Assembly: GCA_028017165.1 (NCBI GenBank)
Contig: CM051524.1
Coordinates: 25,932,001-25,996,000 of the forward strand
Direction of reading: 5' to 3'
DNA from: Herpetospermum pedunculosum
Lineage: Eukaryota; Streptophyta; Magnoliopsida; Cucurbitales; Cucurbitaceae
DNA length: 64,000 nt
A model generated the notes under the pieces. The model was given only the letters and a program-made list of their open reading frames with translations, was not told the origin of the DNA and did no database searches. The stretch's first letter is position 1; each line of letters starts with the position of its first letter. Positions 21,780 to 34,057 of this stretch are shown here, piece by piece. A program made the translations under genes and the position numbers.

Positions 21780-22616
21780 TTTTTTTTTTTTTTGCAAAGG
21801 TACATATACTACTAGCAAAAGGAGACCTCAAAGCCCGAGGTCAAAGGACACCAAAGTAACAAGAAAACAAGACCCACGGGCAAACCAGGGGAGCCAAACC
21901 AAAAATCGTAAACCCTAAAAGGGGCCCTCACAGCCCGAGGGAAGACAGAGAACCAAAACATAAAACATGGCGCACCAAACCAACAGGTGGGCTTGGGATC
22001 AAAACAACAAAGACAACAACAAAAACTCAACTGCTCAGAAACGAACACTAGCGAAGAAAAAACGCAAAAGCTAAATTTGAAGCAAGAAGCGCATCTCATA
22101 GGCTGCAACCACGATCCAAACTCCCTAAGCAACACACCACAACTCGGGAAGGAAAGCTTCAGTCTTCCATCAGGCCAAAGCATAAGGATGACTCAAGTCT
22201 CAAAGCCGAAGGAAACCAAACTAGGCAGAAGACAAATCATTCAGATGCTAAGAATAACCAGTGGCCAAGTTGACCATCTGACCCTTGCGTGTGTGCACCC
22301 CCCCCCCCCCCCCCCCCCCCAACTAATCTGGCGGAAGTAACAACCTTTAGGCATTAAACCAAGCAAGCGAGCCACAAAGACCAGGCAAGCAATGCTTCCC
22401 TCGACAATCCACGATCCATGGACACTTTAACAAGCCTACACACCATCCGGACAAAAGAGTCTTTCGGGGTGACAACAAGCAATCAGGCCTGATAACCCTA
22501 ATCTAAACCTTCAAGTCCCAATTAGGGGACAAACAGAGTGCAAGGACAAAGTAAGGGAAGAAAAGCCAACTGCATAAAGAACAAGCATCCTACTGAACCA
22601 TCAACTGCAGAGTTAG
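21780..22616 (-). mobile_element. Poly(A)-tailed retroposon fragment, possibly LINE 3' end
   Basis: Minus-strand sequence ending in a run of about 15 A (plus-strand T at 21780-21794), more GC-rich and C/A-rich than its surroundings, cut on its right by the element B LTR at 22617. The open minus frame 21812-22183 shows no recognised motif. The poly(A) end and compositional break fit a non-LTR retroposon; a processed pseudogene is the alternative. Confidence 0.35.
22298..22320. repeat. 23-bp poly(C) run
   Basis: Homopolymer of 23 C preceded by tgcgtgtgtgca. The exact length is prone to sequencing error. Confidence 0.8.
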
Positions 22617-23932
22617 TGGTAGTGAACTTTTAAACGTTCACCATTCGGGTTGTCGAATCCCACCAAAATAAAATTTATAATCTGATCTCACTAAGCTAAC
22701 TTGTAGCTAGTGGTAACCAGGTCGATCCAGAAGGAACTGACGTTAATTCTAATTTAATTAAATTAGATTTGTGATGAAGAAAAATGGGGAATTTGGTTGG
22801 TAAATTGGGAATTAAACATGCAACAGTGCTAACGGAAAATTAACGGGAATTTAACAAATTAAACGAACATGCTTAATTATGAGTAATGGGATTGATCATC
22901 ATTGATATTCAGATCATCGACAACATAGTAATTAGCCACGATACTCAAACACGCAATTTGAATGGCCATACTCTGGCTCAAACAACCAGATGACATAATT
23001 AGATAAGTGCAATTCTAATTATACTTGGTCAATAATTAATTCGAGGTGATCAATCCCAAATTAATTAAAGCGACGAATTAAACCGTGGATTAATTCGATT
23101 TACCGCTTACCCAAAACCTATCATGAAAACAATAACCAACTCCTACCCCAACTGTCAATTAGGCTCGAGTTAATTAGTCAAGCTTAGACTCTTGTTACTT
23201 GGCGAATGAGACAATTATACTTCCTAGTCTTTAACGGTCTAACATGCATAAAGACTCGGGCGTCACTCCTAATCAGTTACACATGCTAATTTGAAGACAA
23301 CCAAAGGAAGAAGATGCAAAGAGCTGAAAGTAAGCTAAACATACATTAACCGACAAATCTCCGCTTCAATCAATAGTTTAACGATCCCAAACTCAAAATT
23401 AAACACTAACCTAGCTTAGCCTTCCATGGAGGTTGAATTAATCCAAAACTCCATAGAAAAGCTTGAGTTCATACAACAATGGAGAAAGAAGACCCAAATT
23501 TGGGTAGAAAATGCAGCAATCCCAGAGAATTTCGTAGAAAATGACCTAAAATCGGACAAATTTCCCTTTTATAGTCGTCGTAGCGTCGAGACGCTACAGA
23601 CGAAACTTAAGCGCGCGCGGTCTCGGAGCGTCAAGACGCTCTTGGACAGCGTCGAGAAGCGTCTCGACGCTTGCTCTCGGTTTTTTGATAGAAATTTCAA
23701 TTGGACAGCGTCTCGACGGTGGACCAAAAGTGCAACTTGACTTTCTTTCTTCTCTTCTTGGTCCAGTTCCTTCCCGAAGCATCTAAAATCCTCGCCTTAG
23801 CACCGAAACATGTCTTTGGACTTCTCTAGCTCCTGACCGTGAATTTATCTATAACAAAGCAGTTTAATCAACATTAATCACGGTTCTAGCCGGTATTAAG
23901 GAGTAAATAATAGCTTTATTTTAGAGCTATCA
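22617..23932 (-). repeat. Element B 3' LTR (1316 bp)
   Basis: Left end TGGTAGTGAAC with hairpin GTGAAC/GTTCAC; right end GAGCTATCA. TATA box at 23564-23574 (minus CTATAAAAGGG) is 8 nt from the palindrome cluster. Confidence 0.85.
23582..23720 (-). repeat. GC-palindrome cluster in element B LTR
   Basis: AGCGTCGAGACGCT at 23582-23595; AGCGTCAAGACGCT at 23627-23640, then a 7-nt spacer (cttggac) and a compound copy at 23648-23671; a further degraded copy at 23707-23720. Confidence 0.85.
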
Positions 23933-24293
23933 AAATACTCTCGACCGGAATCTTGCTAGTCCTCGAGCAAGGTATACTTTGAATTATCTCAAAAGAATGA
24001 ACTTGCACGCTGACAACTCTAACCTCAATGCTCGTGAAAACAAGATATTTGTACCAACGGAAAATAATCAAACACATGCATAAGTTGAGAACATTTCCAA
24101 AAATTAACTCCTACTCCCTTACGTGTGTGTGCTTAGCTCTTCCTAACCTAGCTCTTATAAGCTCAGGATAACCTTATAAAGCCCTATAGCTCGTTCTCCC
24201 CTACTTCTGGCAATAAGAACAGTCTAATGACTTTTCACCGTCGGAAAGAGCAACAAATCAAAAGGCCTAATATATTTTCCTTTGAGTACTTTG

Positions 24294-25885
24294 TGTTGGG
24301 ATTTATGCCCTAAAGCCTCGTAATTAATTAATAATTATTTGATAATTATTTTATTATTAATTTTTGCAATTTATTATATTCATTATTTATAAAAATCTAA
24401 AGTTATTAGTGTAATCTTGAACCGTATGTAGTTGACATACGGGAGGATCATGTTCAAGGAATAACCCAAATAGTCTATAGTATATGGATAAGGTTGAGTG
24501 CCTTATGCTGGTAACATTATTGATACGATCAACTTTGTAATTGTTACAAATGATTTGATCCAAATCATTCATGTAGAGACATGTGAGTGAGGTATCCTAT
24601 ACAATGAGTTTGAATAAGACTGGACCAGAAAATATATAATTTATCTTTATAAATCCGTTATTTGAGAAGATTAATATATCACAGGATGATCATATGTGAC
24701 TCGATCTTAATCCTCCTGAGTGAGTCATGAACTCTTGCCTGTGAGGGCTCGTCCTTTGATTTGTATGAGTGAGAATGATCTTTATAGTCGATTCAATAAG
24801 CCTACCATTTTGGGGACTTGACCAAACAGAGAGCTGGGAACATAAGTTTCACAAGATGGAATTCCCTCCTTGTCATATGGGGAAAGTAGATGAGTAGTTC
24901 CCTTAACTGCTAATTTTGGGACTTCAACAATGGGGTCTCACCCTCTCACTGGCCCGAAAGGGACTTGGTTTATGGTTGGATCATAAACATATTGTTCATT
25001 AGAGAATCAATGGTACTTAAGGTGTAAGATGTAATTACAGGGGTAAAACGAATTTTTGACCCAATTGTAATTACGAACAACTCGTAAATGATCGACTTGC
25101 ATGTAATGGTTATATCCATGGACATAACTTGTCCTACAGTGCATAAGAAGGCAACTCTAGGCCTATAGTGGAGTGACCTATAGGTAATGAATGAAGGCTA
25201 ATTAATTAATTAATTTTGTATCATTGGAGCTTATAAATTTGTAGGTCCATAAGATCCCTTTGCCAACTCATACTAACATTAAAATGATCAATTTAGTTGA
25301 AAGAAAAATTTGAAATGTTCAAATTAACATTTAATATATTTGATATATTTAATATAAAAGATAAAAATATATTTATTGTATTTGATATATTAAACATTAG
25401 AGGAAATACTTTATGTATTTAGATACATTAATATTGAAAACTATATATATATATAATTTTTGAATGAGATTCAAATTGGTTAAATGTATATTATAAAGGA
25501 TTAATTTTATGATATTTGAATCAGATTCAAATAAATATAAAATACACATTTTAATATAATGGATATTAAATGATATTTTATTAAATAAAATTAATTTCTA
25601 AAGGCCCTATAAAGAAGACATTTAGGTTTAGCCAAAGGCTGGCCAAAAACATACCAACCTTCTCTTTTGAGAATTGTTCTCTCAAACTTTCAAGGAGGCT
25701 CCACAAGCCTTGATCCTGTGTTCGAGTCATAGTGAGGAAGATCTCGTAGAAAAAGGAACCCAAGAAGATTATTGTCGTCAAAGGTAATATAGTTGTTTAA
25801 CTTGTAATATTCTTTAATTCTAAATAAACCAAAGAAACGATTCCAACGCTTCCGCTGCGTTGGTTTGAAGAGTTCAATCCCTTCA
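24294..25885 (+). repeat. Element C 5' LTR (1592 bp)
   Basis: Starts TGTTGGGATTTATGCCC and ends CCCTTCA, 2 nt before TGGTATCAGAGC. Its start resembles the minus-strand start of the 26593-28371 and 62179-63070 LTRs, so these copia families are related. Confidence 0.8.
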
Positions 25886-25887
25886 AT

Positions 25888-25899
25888 TGGTATCAGAGC
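25888..25899 (+). other. Primer-binding site, initiator tRNA-Met type
   Basis: TGGTATCAGAGC, the standard plant copia primer site, 2 nt after the LTR. Confidence 0.9.
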
Positions 25900-26592
25900 A
25901 ATCTTTGATTTTATTTTGAATTAAAGTTCATGAATCGTGGGTATTTTACATTTTGCATATATGTGATATATGTGGTTTGCAAATTGATTGTTTAGGCATA
26001 TTTGATTGGCATTAGATTTATCGCTTTTGATTAGATCAAATTGTAAAACACTTGTGGGTTTAAGTTTTTTTTTCTTGTAACTTCCGTATGTTGCTCGGTA
26101 TTCATAAGTATATGTATTGGTACAACTTCAAAATTATTCAAATCAAAGTATGCGATTTCGTACGTTGTGAAGTCGTGCTGGAATTGTGAAATTGGATTTC
26201 ATGAGTGGAATTGAAGATGGAGTCCTGCATGGTTGAAGATGAAGTCATGCGTGGAAGTGGAATTGAAGATGAATTTGTGAAGTTTGACGATTGAAGCAAT
26301 CAGTTTTGCGTGGATGCGAAATTGAAGTGAAGCCATAAGTTTTGGAAATTGAATTCAAATTTGGATTGAATTTGGAATGTCCAAATACAATTCTAGAAAT
26401 TTGGATTCAGATTTAGAATGTCAAAATTCAGTTTTGGAAATTTGGATTCAGATTTGGAATGTCCATGGATTGGATTTGAAATGTCCTAATTGAGTTCTGA
26501 AAATTTGATTCAGATTTGGAATGTCCAAAAAGTAAAGATATTTGAAAACCAAGATTTGTCTTGGATTTTCTTTTTTTTTGTAATTTAAATAG

Positions 26593-27018
26593 TGATGGTT
26601 TACGTTGGGGAAGCGATTTTGGATCGTTGATACTCTAATACCATCAATTTAACAAACTAGAAACATGCTCAAACAACGGAAATAAGAGAAATTAGAAATA
26701 AATACCCTTGTAGTTCTAATTTCTTCAAGTTCCCCTCGTCACGAACTCTTCGAAGCTCTTCTCACGAACGCCTCGAGGACCACCTCTGGTAATCCCGCTA
26801 TCCTTGACGTCGTACAACAGAGTGGTAGGACTCCGTAAAAAAAAGAAAAGAAGAAAGAATAGGAGAAGGGAAATATGGAGATGGGAAAACGGGCTGAAAG
26901 TTTTAAAAAAAAACTTCATCACAGAAAGAAAAATGAACTCAGAACATCATATGTTCAAAATTTAGTTTTTCTAAATCGTGTACCCCAAATCCCATCAAGT
27001 CCTCATTTTTGTCTAACC

Positions 27019-27062
<44 letters not shown>

Positions 27063-28371
27063 AATAATAATAAATATTTTATTAAATAAACATTTTAATT
27101 AATAAAATATATATATATATCAATATCAAAAATTAATTAAATAATATGGCTAAACCCGTTTTTTCGAAAAACAACTTTTTGCAAATGAATCGTATTTATG
27201 TTAAAGACCATTCTCATATTTAAATCATATTTAAATATGTCCATCATTTTTCTACAAACCGAATTTGAACAAATTCAATTTTTTTTTTTCTTTTCTCTTA
27301 TATTGTTGCACGGCGTTATCCGAGCTAGCCAGGAGAACCTAAAGGACCTACAGATCATGAGCTCCAACGATACGAGATTATCCGGTCAAAACTCTTTTAA
27401 CCGAACTAATCAACATTCGTTAACCCCCGGAGACTCCACTATAGTCTGAGGGCTGCACTCTTCTCACTGTAGATATATTATGTCCTCTTGATATAACCAT
27501 CACTGGTGGGTCGATCCTTCGCAAGTCGTTCGTAATCACAACTGGGTCATTTAAACTGTTTAACCCATGCAATACATCTTGTTCCTTAAGTACCACTGAC
27601 ACCTCTAATGAACAATTGATATGTGGTCCAACCAGTAGATCAGGTCCCTCTCTTGCCAAGGAGAGGGTGGGCGCCCATTGTTCAAGCCCTAGAGTCAGCT
27701 ATTAAGGGAACAACTTATCTACTAACCCTGAAGAGCGGGTTAGGAGTAAATTTCATCTTGTTGTACTATGTCCCCAGCTACGTATTCGAGTTTATCCCCA
27801 AAATGGTAGGCTTATTGAGTCGGCGATCTGGCCACTCTCACCCGTGCAAGTCAAATGATACTCTCGAATAAATAAGAGTTTATAGCGAGCTCAAGATTAA
27901 GATCGAGTTACCTAGGCTATCATATGAAAAAGACAGTCTCTTCAGTAAACAGTGTTATAAAGAGAGAGAGCGACTTGATTTCGCGGTTCAGTCTTATGCA
28001 AACTCTTTGCACAGGACGCCCTCGCTTCTCACATCTCGATGTGAAACGATTCGGATCACATCGTTTTGTACAATACAAAGCGAGCTGCATCCAATAGTGT
28101 TACCAAGATAAGGTACCCAGCCTTATCTATATACAATAGACCGTTTTGACTATCTACTTGAGTTTGATCCACAATCATGTCATACATGCAGCTCAAGTAC
28201 TCATGCATCACCATGGGTGTTGGTCATTGGTATAGGTTATTCTAAACACGTTTCACTTTATTCCAGCAAACTCTTTTACTGAATAAAACTTAATAACTAT
28301 TTATTACTAAATAGAGTAATTACAAACACACCTGTTTACAAACCACGAGTTTTAGGACATAAAACCCAACA
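26593..28371 (-). mobile_element. Solo copia LTR (1779 bp) with TSD AATAG
   Basis: Minus-strand ends TGTTGGGTTTTATG and GTAAACCATCA, with AATAG at 26588-26592 and 28372-28376. About 900 bp (27476-28371) align with the truncated LTR 62179-63070. Contains (AT)n at about 27008-27060. Confidence 0.88.
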
Positions 28372-28987
28372 AATAGTTGTCAATTGTTTAGGATATGTCA
28401 AATATGTCGGTCAATTTTGCTGTGTTTTTCAATTTAATTATGCATGTTGATCTATGTTTTAATTTGTGATTGATTGCATAAAGTATGTCATCTAGATTAA
28501 AATCCCTCCATAGGTTAAACATGATCATGCATTTTAACTATTTTTAATATTATTGTTATATTTGGAATATTATGATTAAAATGCTCTTCTAATTTGATTA
28601 GATGATTTCTTAATATGTTTATATTTTCATATATTTCAATATAATTGTTATATTTGGAAATTTTAAATTAGGATACTTTCTTTCTTAATAGGAATTCATA
28701 TTTTCATAATAAAGATTATGAATTTTTCCTAATGAGATTAGGATATTTACTTTCTAATAGAAATTCATCTTTTCAAAATAAAGATTATAATTTTTTTCCG
28801 ATGAGATTAGGATGTTTCTTTCCTTATTTCAAAAATTCATTCTCCAAAAATTCATTTTGACACCTTAATTTAATCTAAAATGACTTTTGTTCAAAAATTA
28901 AACACCTAATAATGGACAACATTCCCATGGGACTTGGACGTAATAGCCCTTGTGGGTGGTTGACTTTTCAGACAACCTCTTGACTCC

Positions 28988-30352
28988 TGGTAGTAGGATT
29001 TTCGAATATCCTACAAAATATCGGGGGGTCAAATCCTGCCAAATTAATATTTATAACACTGTCTAAAGCTTCTCCAAAATTTGTAGAAAGCGGTAGTCAG
29101 GATCGAACCACAGAGAATTTAATTAGCTTAATCTAAATTCTAATTTTAATTGTCAATTTGTATAAAATATGCTAACGGGGGGTTTTGAGAGTTAAAATCA
29201 AGAAACATGCAAATTAAGGAAAGATTGAAATAGGATTTTGGAAAAACGGGAGAATCAGAAAATATAACGAGCACACTCAATCTAAAGGGTCAGAATTATT
29301 AATTGCGATGTGATTCGGATCGTAGACACAAAACACTTAGCTAATTGAATCGCATTCACGCAAATTACATGCTTTAATCATAAACAAGTAACCCAAGTAA
29401 TTAATAAAGAGTTGACAACTCTAGATTAGGCTTCGCAATTAACTCAATTGGGGGCGATCACTCCATAGTGAATTAATTACGAGCGACGGGTAGCGATGCT
29501 ACGAGTAAATTGCGGAAATCTCTAACAACGGACTTGATTATACTCTTCCCTATAGCCTATCGCGAAACCAAAATAAATATGACCATACTCATTTGGGCAA
29601 AATTAAACTAACGTTACTTAAACCACGAGACGCGATCACATCATGATTTTTAACCAATCCAACATACAAGAAACTAAATGGGAGTCAATCCATGGAGAAT
29701 TTGATGCTGGAAATTGAGCTCAAGAGAAAAGTTGAATGCTAAAACAAGCTAAACATACATAAAACAGTCCAAATCTCACCTAATCACATCTACAATGTTT
29801 AATCCATCACCTAAAGATCGAATGTTACCTTTTAGCTAGCCATAGATGCAAGAGGAATCAAGAAATCCAAGAAAACCTTCACAAACTCCATTAATGGAGG
29901 TTACAGCAGCCCAAAGAGGTAAGAAATTTGGTAAAAATTCGAAAGAGAAAGGAAGATGACGACCTAAAATCGGAAATTTCTTATTTATACTTTCCGTAGC
30001 GTCGAGACGCTGATGCAACGTCGAGACCCTAAAAAGCAGAAATCTCAGCGCGCGAGCAGACGGAGCGTCGAGACACTTCGGGACAGCGTCTCGACGCTAG
30101 AGCTCGACGCTTGCTCTCGGTTTTGTGCATTTATTTTTCAACTTTTGCACCTCTAAGCTCCCCTTGACATCTCTTCTTGACCCGAACATTCTCCGAAGCT
30201 TCTAAATCACCCGAAAATAGCTCTGAAACTCGTAAATGGACTTCTCGAGCTCCCTACCGCGAATCACCTATAATAAGCCCAATTAACTAATATTAAGCAC
30301 GGTAATTAGTAAATATTAGGGACATAATAATAACTCTATTTTAGAGCTATCA
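28988..30352 (-). repeat. TG-1 3' LTR (1365 bp)
   Basis: Starts TGGTAGTAGGATTTTCG and ends GAGCTATCA. TATA box at 29981-29990 (minus GTATAAATAA); palindrome cluster 29998-30110 begins 8 nt beyond it. Confidence 0.9.
29998..30110 (-). repeat. GC-palindrome cluster in TG-1 LTR
   Basis: AGCGTCGAGACGCT at 29998-30011, a degraded copy after 6 nt, and the pair 30064-30077/30085-30098 with a 7-nt spacer (tcgggac). Confidence 0.85.
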
Positions 30353-31570
30353 AAATACCCCCGACCTGAATCTTGTTAGTCCTCGAGCAAGGTATACTCA
30401 GATTTATCTCATAAGAATTAACTTACATGCTGACAACTCATATCTCAATACTCGTGAAAACAAGATGAATCATGCTAACGGAAAACAATCAAGTGTATGC
30501 ATAAATTGTGAACATTTCAAAAGTTTAACTCCTACTCCCTCATGTGTGTGTGCTCAGCTCCTCTTATCCTAACTCCTATAGACCCGGAATCCCTTTATTC
30601 GACCCTAAGACCCATTTTTCCCCAACTTCTGGCAATGAGAACAGTCTAACGGCTTTTCAGAGACGAAAAGAGAAAAAAACAAAAGGCCTACTTATTTTTT
30701 TCTTCTTTTCTCTGAGTACTTTATACTCTTTCATTTTATTTCTAATTCTTTTGTTTTCTCGAGAGCCTAACACGTCAAGCTTGATTTCGCTTCACGTTTT
30801 TAAGAACTAGTGCTCACTTCTGTTAGTTGCCCTTTCATGCAGTGGCAACCGTGGGTTACACGACCACGCCTGGTTACACGGGCAACAAAAGAAGGAGGAG
30901 CACCTCAGAATGTATTAAAAACATGCTTTCATTTTTTTTTTAGGCATATAGCTTTGCTATACAAAAAGTGAATCATTACTAATTCTAACACATCAAGCCT
31001 TCCTAAATGTACCTTTCGAGGTGACAACAAGGTTTCAGGCCAATTAAAATAACTCTAAGCCTACAGAACTTAAGAGTAAGAGGTCTACGTGCTTAGTGAA
31101 TTTAGGGGAGTAGTCGATTTTTTTTTTAAAAAAATAGGCTCAAAATATGCATACATTCTCATGGTTTATTCGAAATGCACAAATATGGTGTATTCACGAG
31201 TATATCACAGACAGTCCTCATCGGACAACATGCATTCAGATTCTCAAAATATCTCAAAATCAGAGTATAAACATGCTACATGACTACAAAGAAGTCCAAT
31301 AACAACTCCACCCCCACCTAAAACATTGCATTGTCCCCAATGCAATAATCCATCAGATAAAACAATGAATACGACATAATTCTAAGGGAACAGAAACCTC
31401 CTTTGAATTATTGCGGGATCGGTGGAGAGGGATACGCATCCTCATCTTCAAAATAGATCCGAAGTATAGGTTATCCCTTGCTTCCTCCTAAGAAAAACAT
31501 AACAACAAACTTAAACAACTAAAATGACAGAAATAACAAAACAACAACTAACATAAATACAATCCAAACT
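30353..31570 (-). other. TG-1 polypurine tract, hairpin and 3' interior
   Basis: Polypurine tract complement aaatacccccgacc, hairpin 30372-30391 (one G.T pair), then about 1.2 kb of non-coding interior closely related to TG-2 53587-54777. Confidence 0.8.
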
Positions 31571-31616
31571 CGGGTGCCTCCGAGAAGCACAATTTTTTAA
31601 AGTCGATTGCTTGACT
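31571..31616 (-). other. Conserved post-ORF stem-loop element (TG-1 copy)
   Basis: Minus strand AGTC-AAGCAATC-GACT, TTTAAAAAATT, GTGCTTCTCGGAGGCACCCG. Pairing of the first stem is reduced to 4 bp relative to TG-2. Confidence 0.6.
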
Positions 31617-31648
31617 GTATTCAACAACACCAAGTCACCCATTGTCCA

Positions 31649-33811
31649 TCAACTTGGGAGATGCACCATCCATCTTCCCATTTTTCTCAAACCTATCAAA
31701 GACAACAGAAAAACTTTTCTTTTGCGGCGCACAAAAACATCATCATATATAGATAAACAGCAAACAGAAACAGGATCATCATTCGCAATTAATTTCAAAT
31801 TCTCAGAACAGACAGCATTAAGCTTATTATCCAGATTCTCAGCAGACAAGTCAAATTTTTCAGAATTTATTGAAAATTCATTCACTACTCCGTCAAATTC
31901 CACAGAGAAGATTCCCTTATCAACATCGATTTTAACCATAGAGGTCTTCATAAAAGGGCGTCCTAACAGTATGGAAGAAGGAATATCGGATGCATTCTCA
32001 ATCATAGGCAGTACATAGAAATCGACAGGAAAAAATAAATCATTAACTTGCACAAAAACGTCCTCAACAATTCCCAAAGGATGCATGCGAGATCTATCGG
32101 CCAGTTGCACAACAACGCTAGTCTCATGCAAAATATTCAACTTAAGTTCCCTAAACATGGTAAGTGACATAACGTTAAGTGAAGCACCTAAGTCTAGCAT
32201 TGCATGCTTAATCGATGTCTCTCCTATGGCGCAGGGCAATATAAACATACCTGGATCTCCGTGCTTCTTAGGTAAAGTACCTGGGAATATGGCTGAGACA
32301 TTCTCGCTCTTAGATTCCCCATCACAAATTTTCTGCTTCCTCTTAGAGTTGCACCAGTTCTTCATAAATTTCGCATATTTTGGAATTTGTTTGATTGCCT
32401 CTAATAAAGAAATGTTGATCTCCACCTTTGGAACGTGTCCAAGATTCCCTCATCTCGATTTCCTATCGAAGGCCTCGCTAACCTGTTTGGAAAAGAAGCC
32501 TTTGGAATATTAGTTTTAAAAGATAAAGGGGGATCACAACGTATCGAACCTCCAAATGTCGTCACATGGCTCTCCGCTGTTGGGTTTGCTTGCCTCTGAT
32601 TTTCCTTCACAACTGCAGTGCTGGGAGGAATCTCCTTCCCACTTCTCAAGGTAATTGCGCTCACGTTTTCACATGAGTTTACAGTGGTCTGAGCGGGAAG
32701 CTTCCCTGAGCCTTGGTTCTCCAACCTGCTAACTGACACAGCTATCTGAGACAACTGCTTCCCCAAACTCTGAATGTCTCCTGAGTGCTTATTCAATTCA
32801 GCTCGGACATCCTTCTGGAACTGAGAGGTGTTTGTGACAAGAGTGTGCACCAGGTCGTCAATAGAGCTCATGGAAGATGAAGTTTGTGCCTGAGTAGAAG
32901 CTTGAGGTTTTTCATATGACTGATTCTAGAACCTCCGCTGACCCTCACGGTTCCCATAGCTCAGGTTGGGATGATCCTTCCATCCTGGATTGTACGTGTT
33001 AGAATAGGGATCATATCTCCTCTGATTGGAGGCTAACCTCCAAGGCATTTACCTCCTTCATGCTCTGCCCACGGTTACCCATCATCTGCTGAAACATACT
33101 TCGAAGCTCAGTCATCTGATTGTCACTAAAGTTTTGAGTTTGTTGTACCTGATGTACCTAGCCTCTGCGCACTCCGAACTGCTAGGAATTTCCAGCAATG
33201 TTTGAAATCAACTGCCTTGCCTCAGCAGGTGTCTTGTCAATGAGGGCTCCTCCACTAGCGGCATCGATCATCTGTCTATCGTGAGGCACCATCCCCTCAT
33301 AGAAATATTGGATCAAGAGCTGATCTACAATCTGATGGTGTGGGAAACTGGCACACATCCTCCCAAATCTCTCCCAATATTCATGGAGGGTCTCTCCATG
33401 GTCCTGCGTGATTCCATAAATGCGCTTCCTCAACGTGGTTGCCAGTGAAGCAGGGAAGTAATTTTCCAGGAAAAGTCTTTTCATCTCATTCCACGTCCTG
33501 ATCGACCCTGACGGTAGGTAATAGAGCCAGTCCTTAGCCTTATCCTTCAGAGAGAAGGGAAAGGATCTCAGGTTCAACTGCTCCTCCGTGAATCCTGGTG
33601 GCTTCATCCCAGCACACATGCAGTGGAACTCCATCAAATGTTTATGGGCGTCATCACCTGCATTGCCATAAAAAGATGGAAGATGGTGAATTAACCTAGA
33701 TTTAAGTTCAAAATTACCTGCGACAACTCGGTAAGTTATTCACAGGGGCTGTTGATCCAAGTCTGGCGCTGCCAGCTGCTTCAAAGTTCGCGGGGATTCG
33801 TTGTTCGCCAT
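31649..33811 (-). pseudogene. TG-1 gag-protease gene, broken
   Basis: Starts at ATG 33811 (MANNESPRTLKQLA). A TGA at 33740-33742 follows QQPL, then the frame reopens as the Gag core (33637-33182; FPFSLKDKAKDWL, LHEYWERF and MIDAASGGALIDKTP blocks). Further stops occur at 33182-32872, then 32871-32401 and 32425-31649 are joined only by a frame change near 32415. The protease part has DLGAS and ILLGRPFMKTS. At least two stops and one frameshift; not translatable as one protein. Alignment to the intact TG-2 frame is clear throughout. Confidence 0.88.
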
Positions 33812-34035
33812 TTCAGCACGTTCATGCGTTCCTGAACCGTCTCCTTCGAATAGTAGTCTTCCTTCCTTAGCTTCCCTCCTGAGTCGCCGCTCCTCTCTGT
33901 CAATTTCAGGTATATACTGCAAACCACTAACCTCAGAGGAATGAGTCAACAACAAAAGGAAGCTACATCGACCAGAACCAAATTTTAGAAGAAAAACAAC
34001 AAATAAAATTCTAATCAAGATTAAGTAATTTAAAC

Positions 34036-34053
34036 TCCCCAGCAACGACGCCA
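34036..34053 (-). other. TG-1 primer-binding site with two mismatches
   Basis: Minus TGGCGTCGTTGCTGGGGA; compared with the TG-2 site it has two C-to-T changes. The normal sequence pairs with the 3' end of plant tRNA-Asp. Confidence 0.8.
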
Positions 34054-34057
34054 AATT

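Larger units (their letters stand above)
22617..24293 (-). mobile_element. Element B: 3' end of a minus-strand gypsy element
   Basis: LTR 22617-23932, polypurine tract complement (aaatactctcgacc), hairpin at 23952-23971 and about 320 bp of interior matching TG-1 and TG-2 3' interiors. It is interrupted at 24293/24294 by copia element C in the middle of the 'gagtactttgtactc' block. The remainder of B is not seen. Left-flank TSD candidate GTTAG at 22612-22616. Confidence 0.8.
24294..28982 (+). mobile_element. Element C: 5' part of a copia element, interrupted by a solo LTR
   Basis: 5' LTR 24294-25885, initiator-tRNA-Met primer site 25888-25899, then a non-coding leader (25900-26587 continuing at 28377-28982). 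The leader is split by the solo LTR 26593-28371, whose TSD AATAG proves the two leader halves were joined. No gag or pol follows. TSD candidate CTTTG at 24289-24293 has no mate, so the 3' end is lost. Confidence 0.75.

Noticed and set aside
26628..26650. Second primer-binding-like site (minus TGGTATTAGAGTATC) suggesting a head-to-head copia element
   Set aside because: It lies inside an LTR whose TSD AATAG and ends are exact, so the LTR is solo and the match is fortuitous.
32085..32513. Plus-strand frames opposite protease regions (also 13717-14322, 44807-45169, 55396-56088)
   Set aside because: Antisense shadows of gypsy protease and gag sequence.
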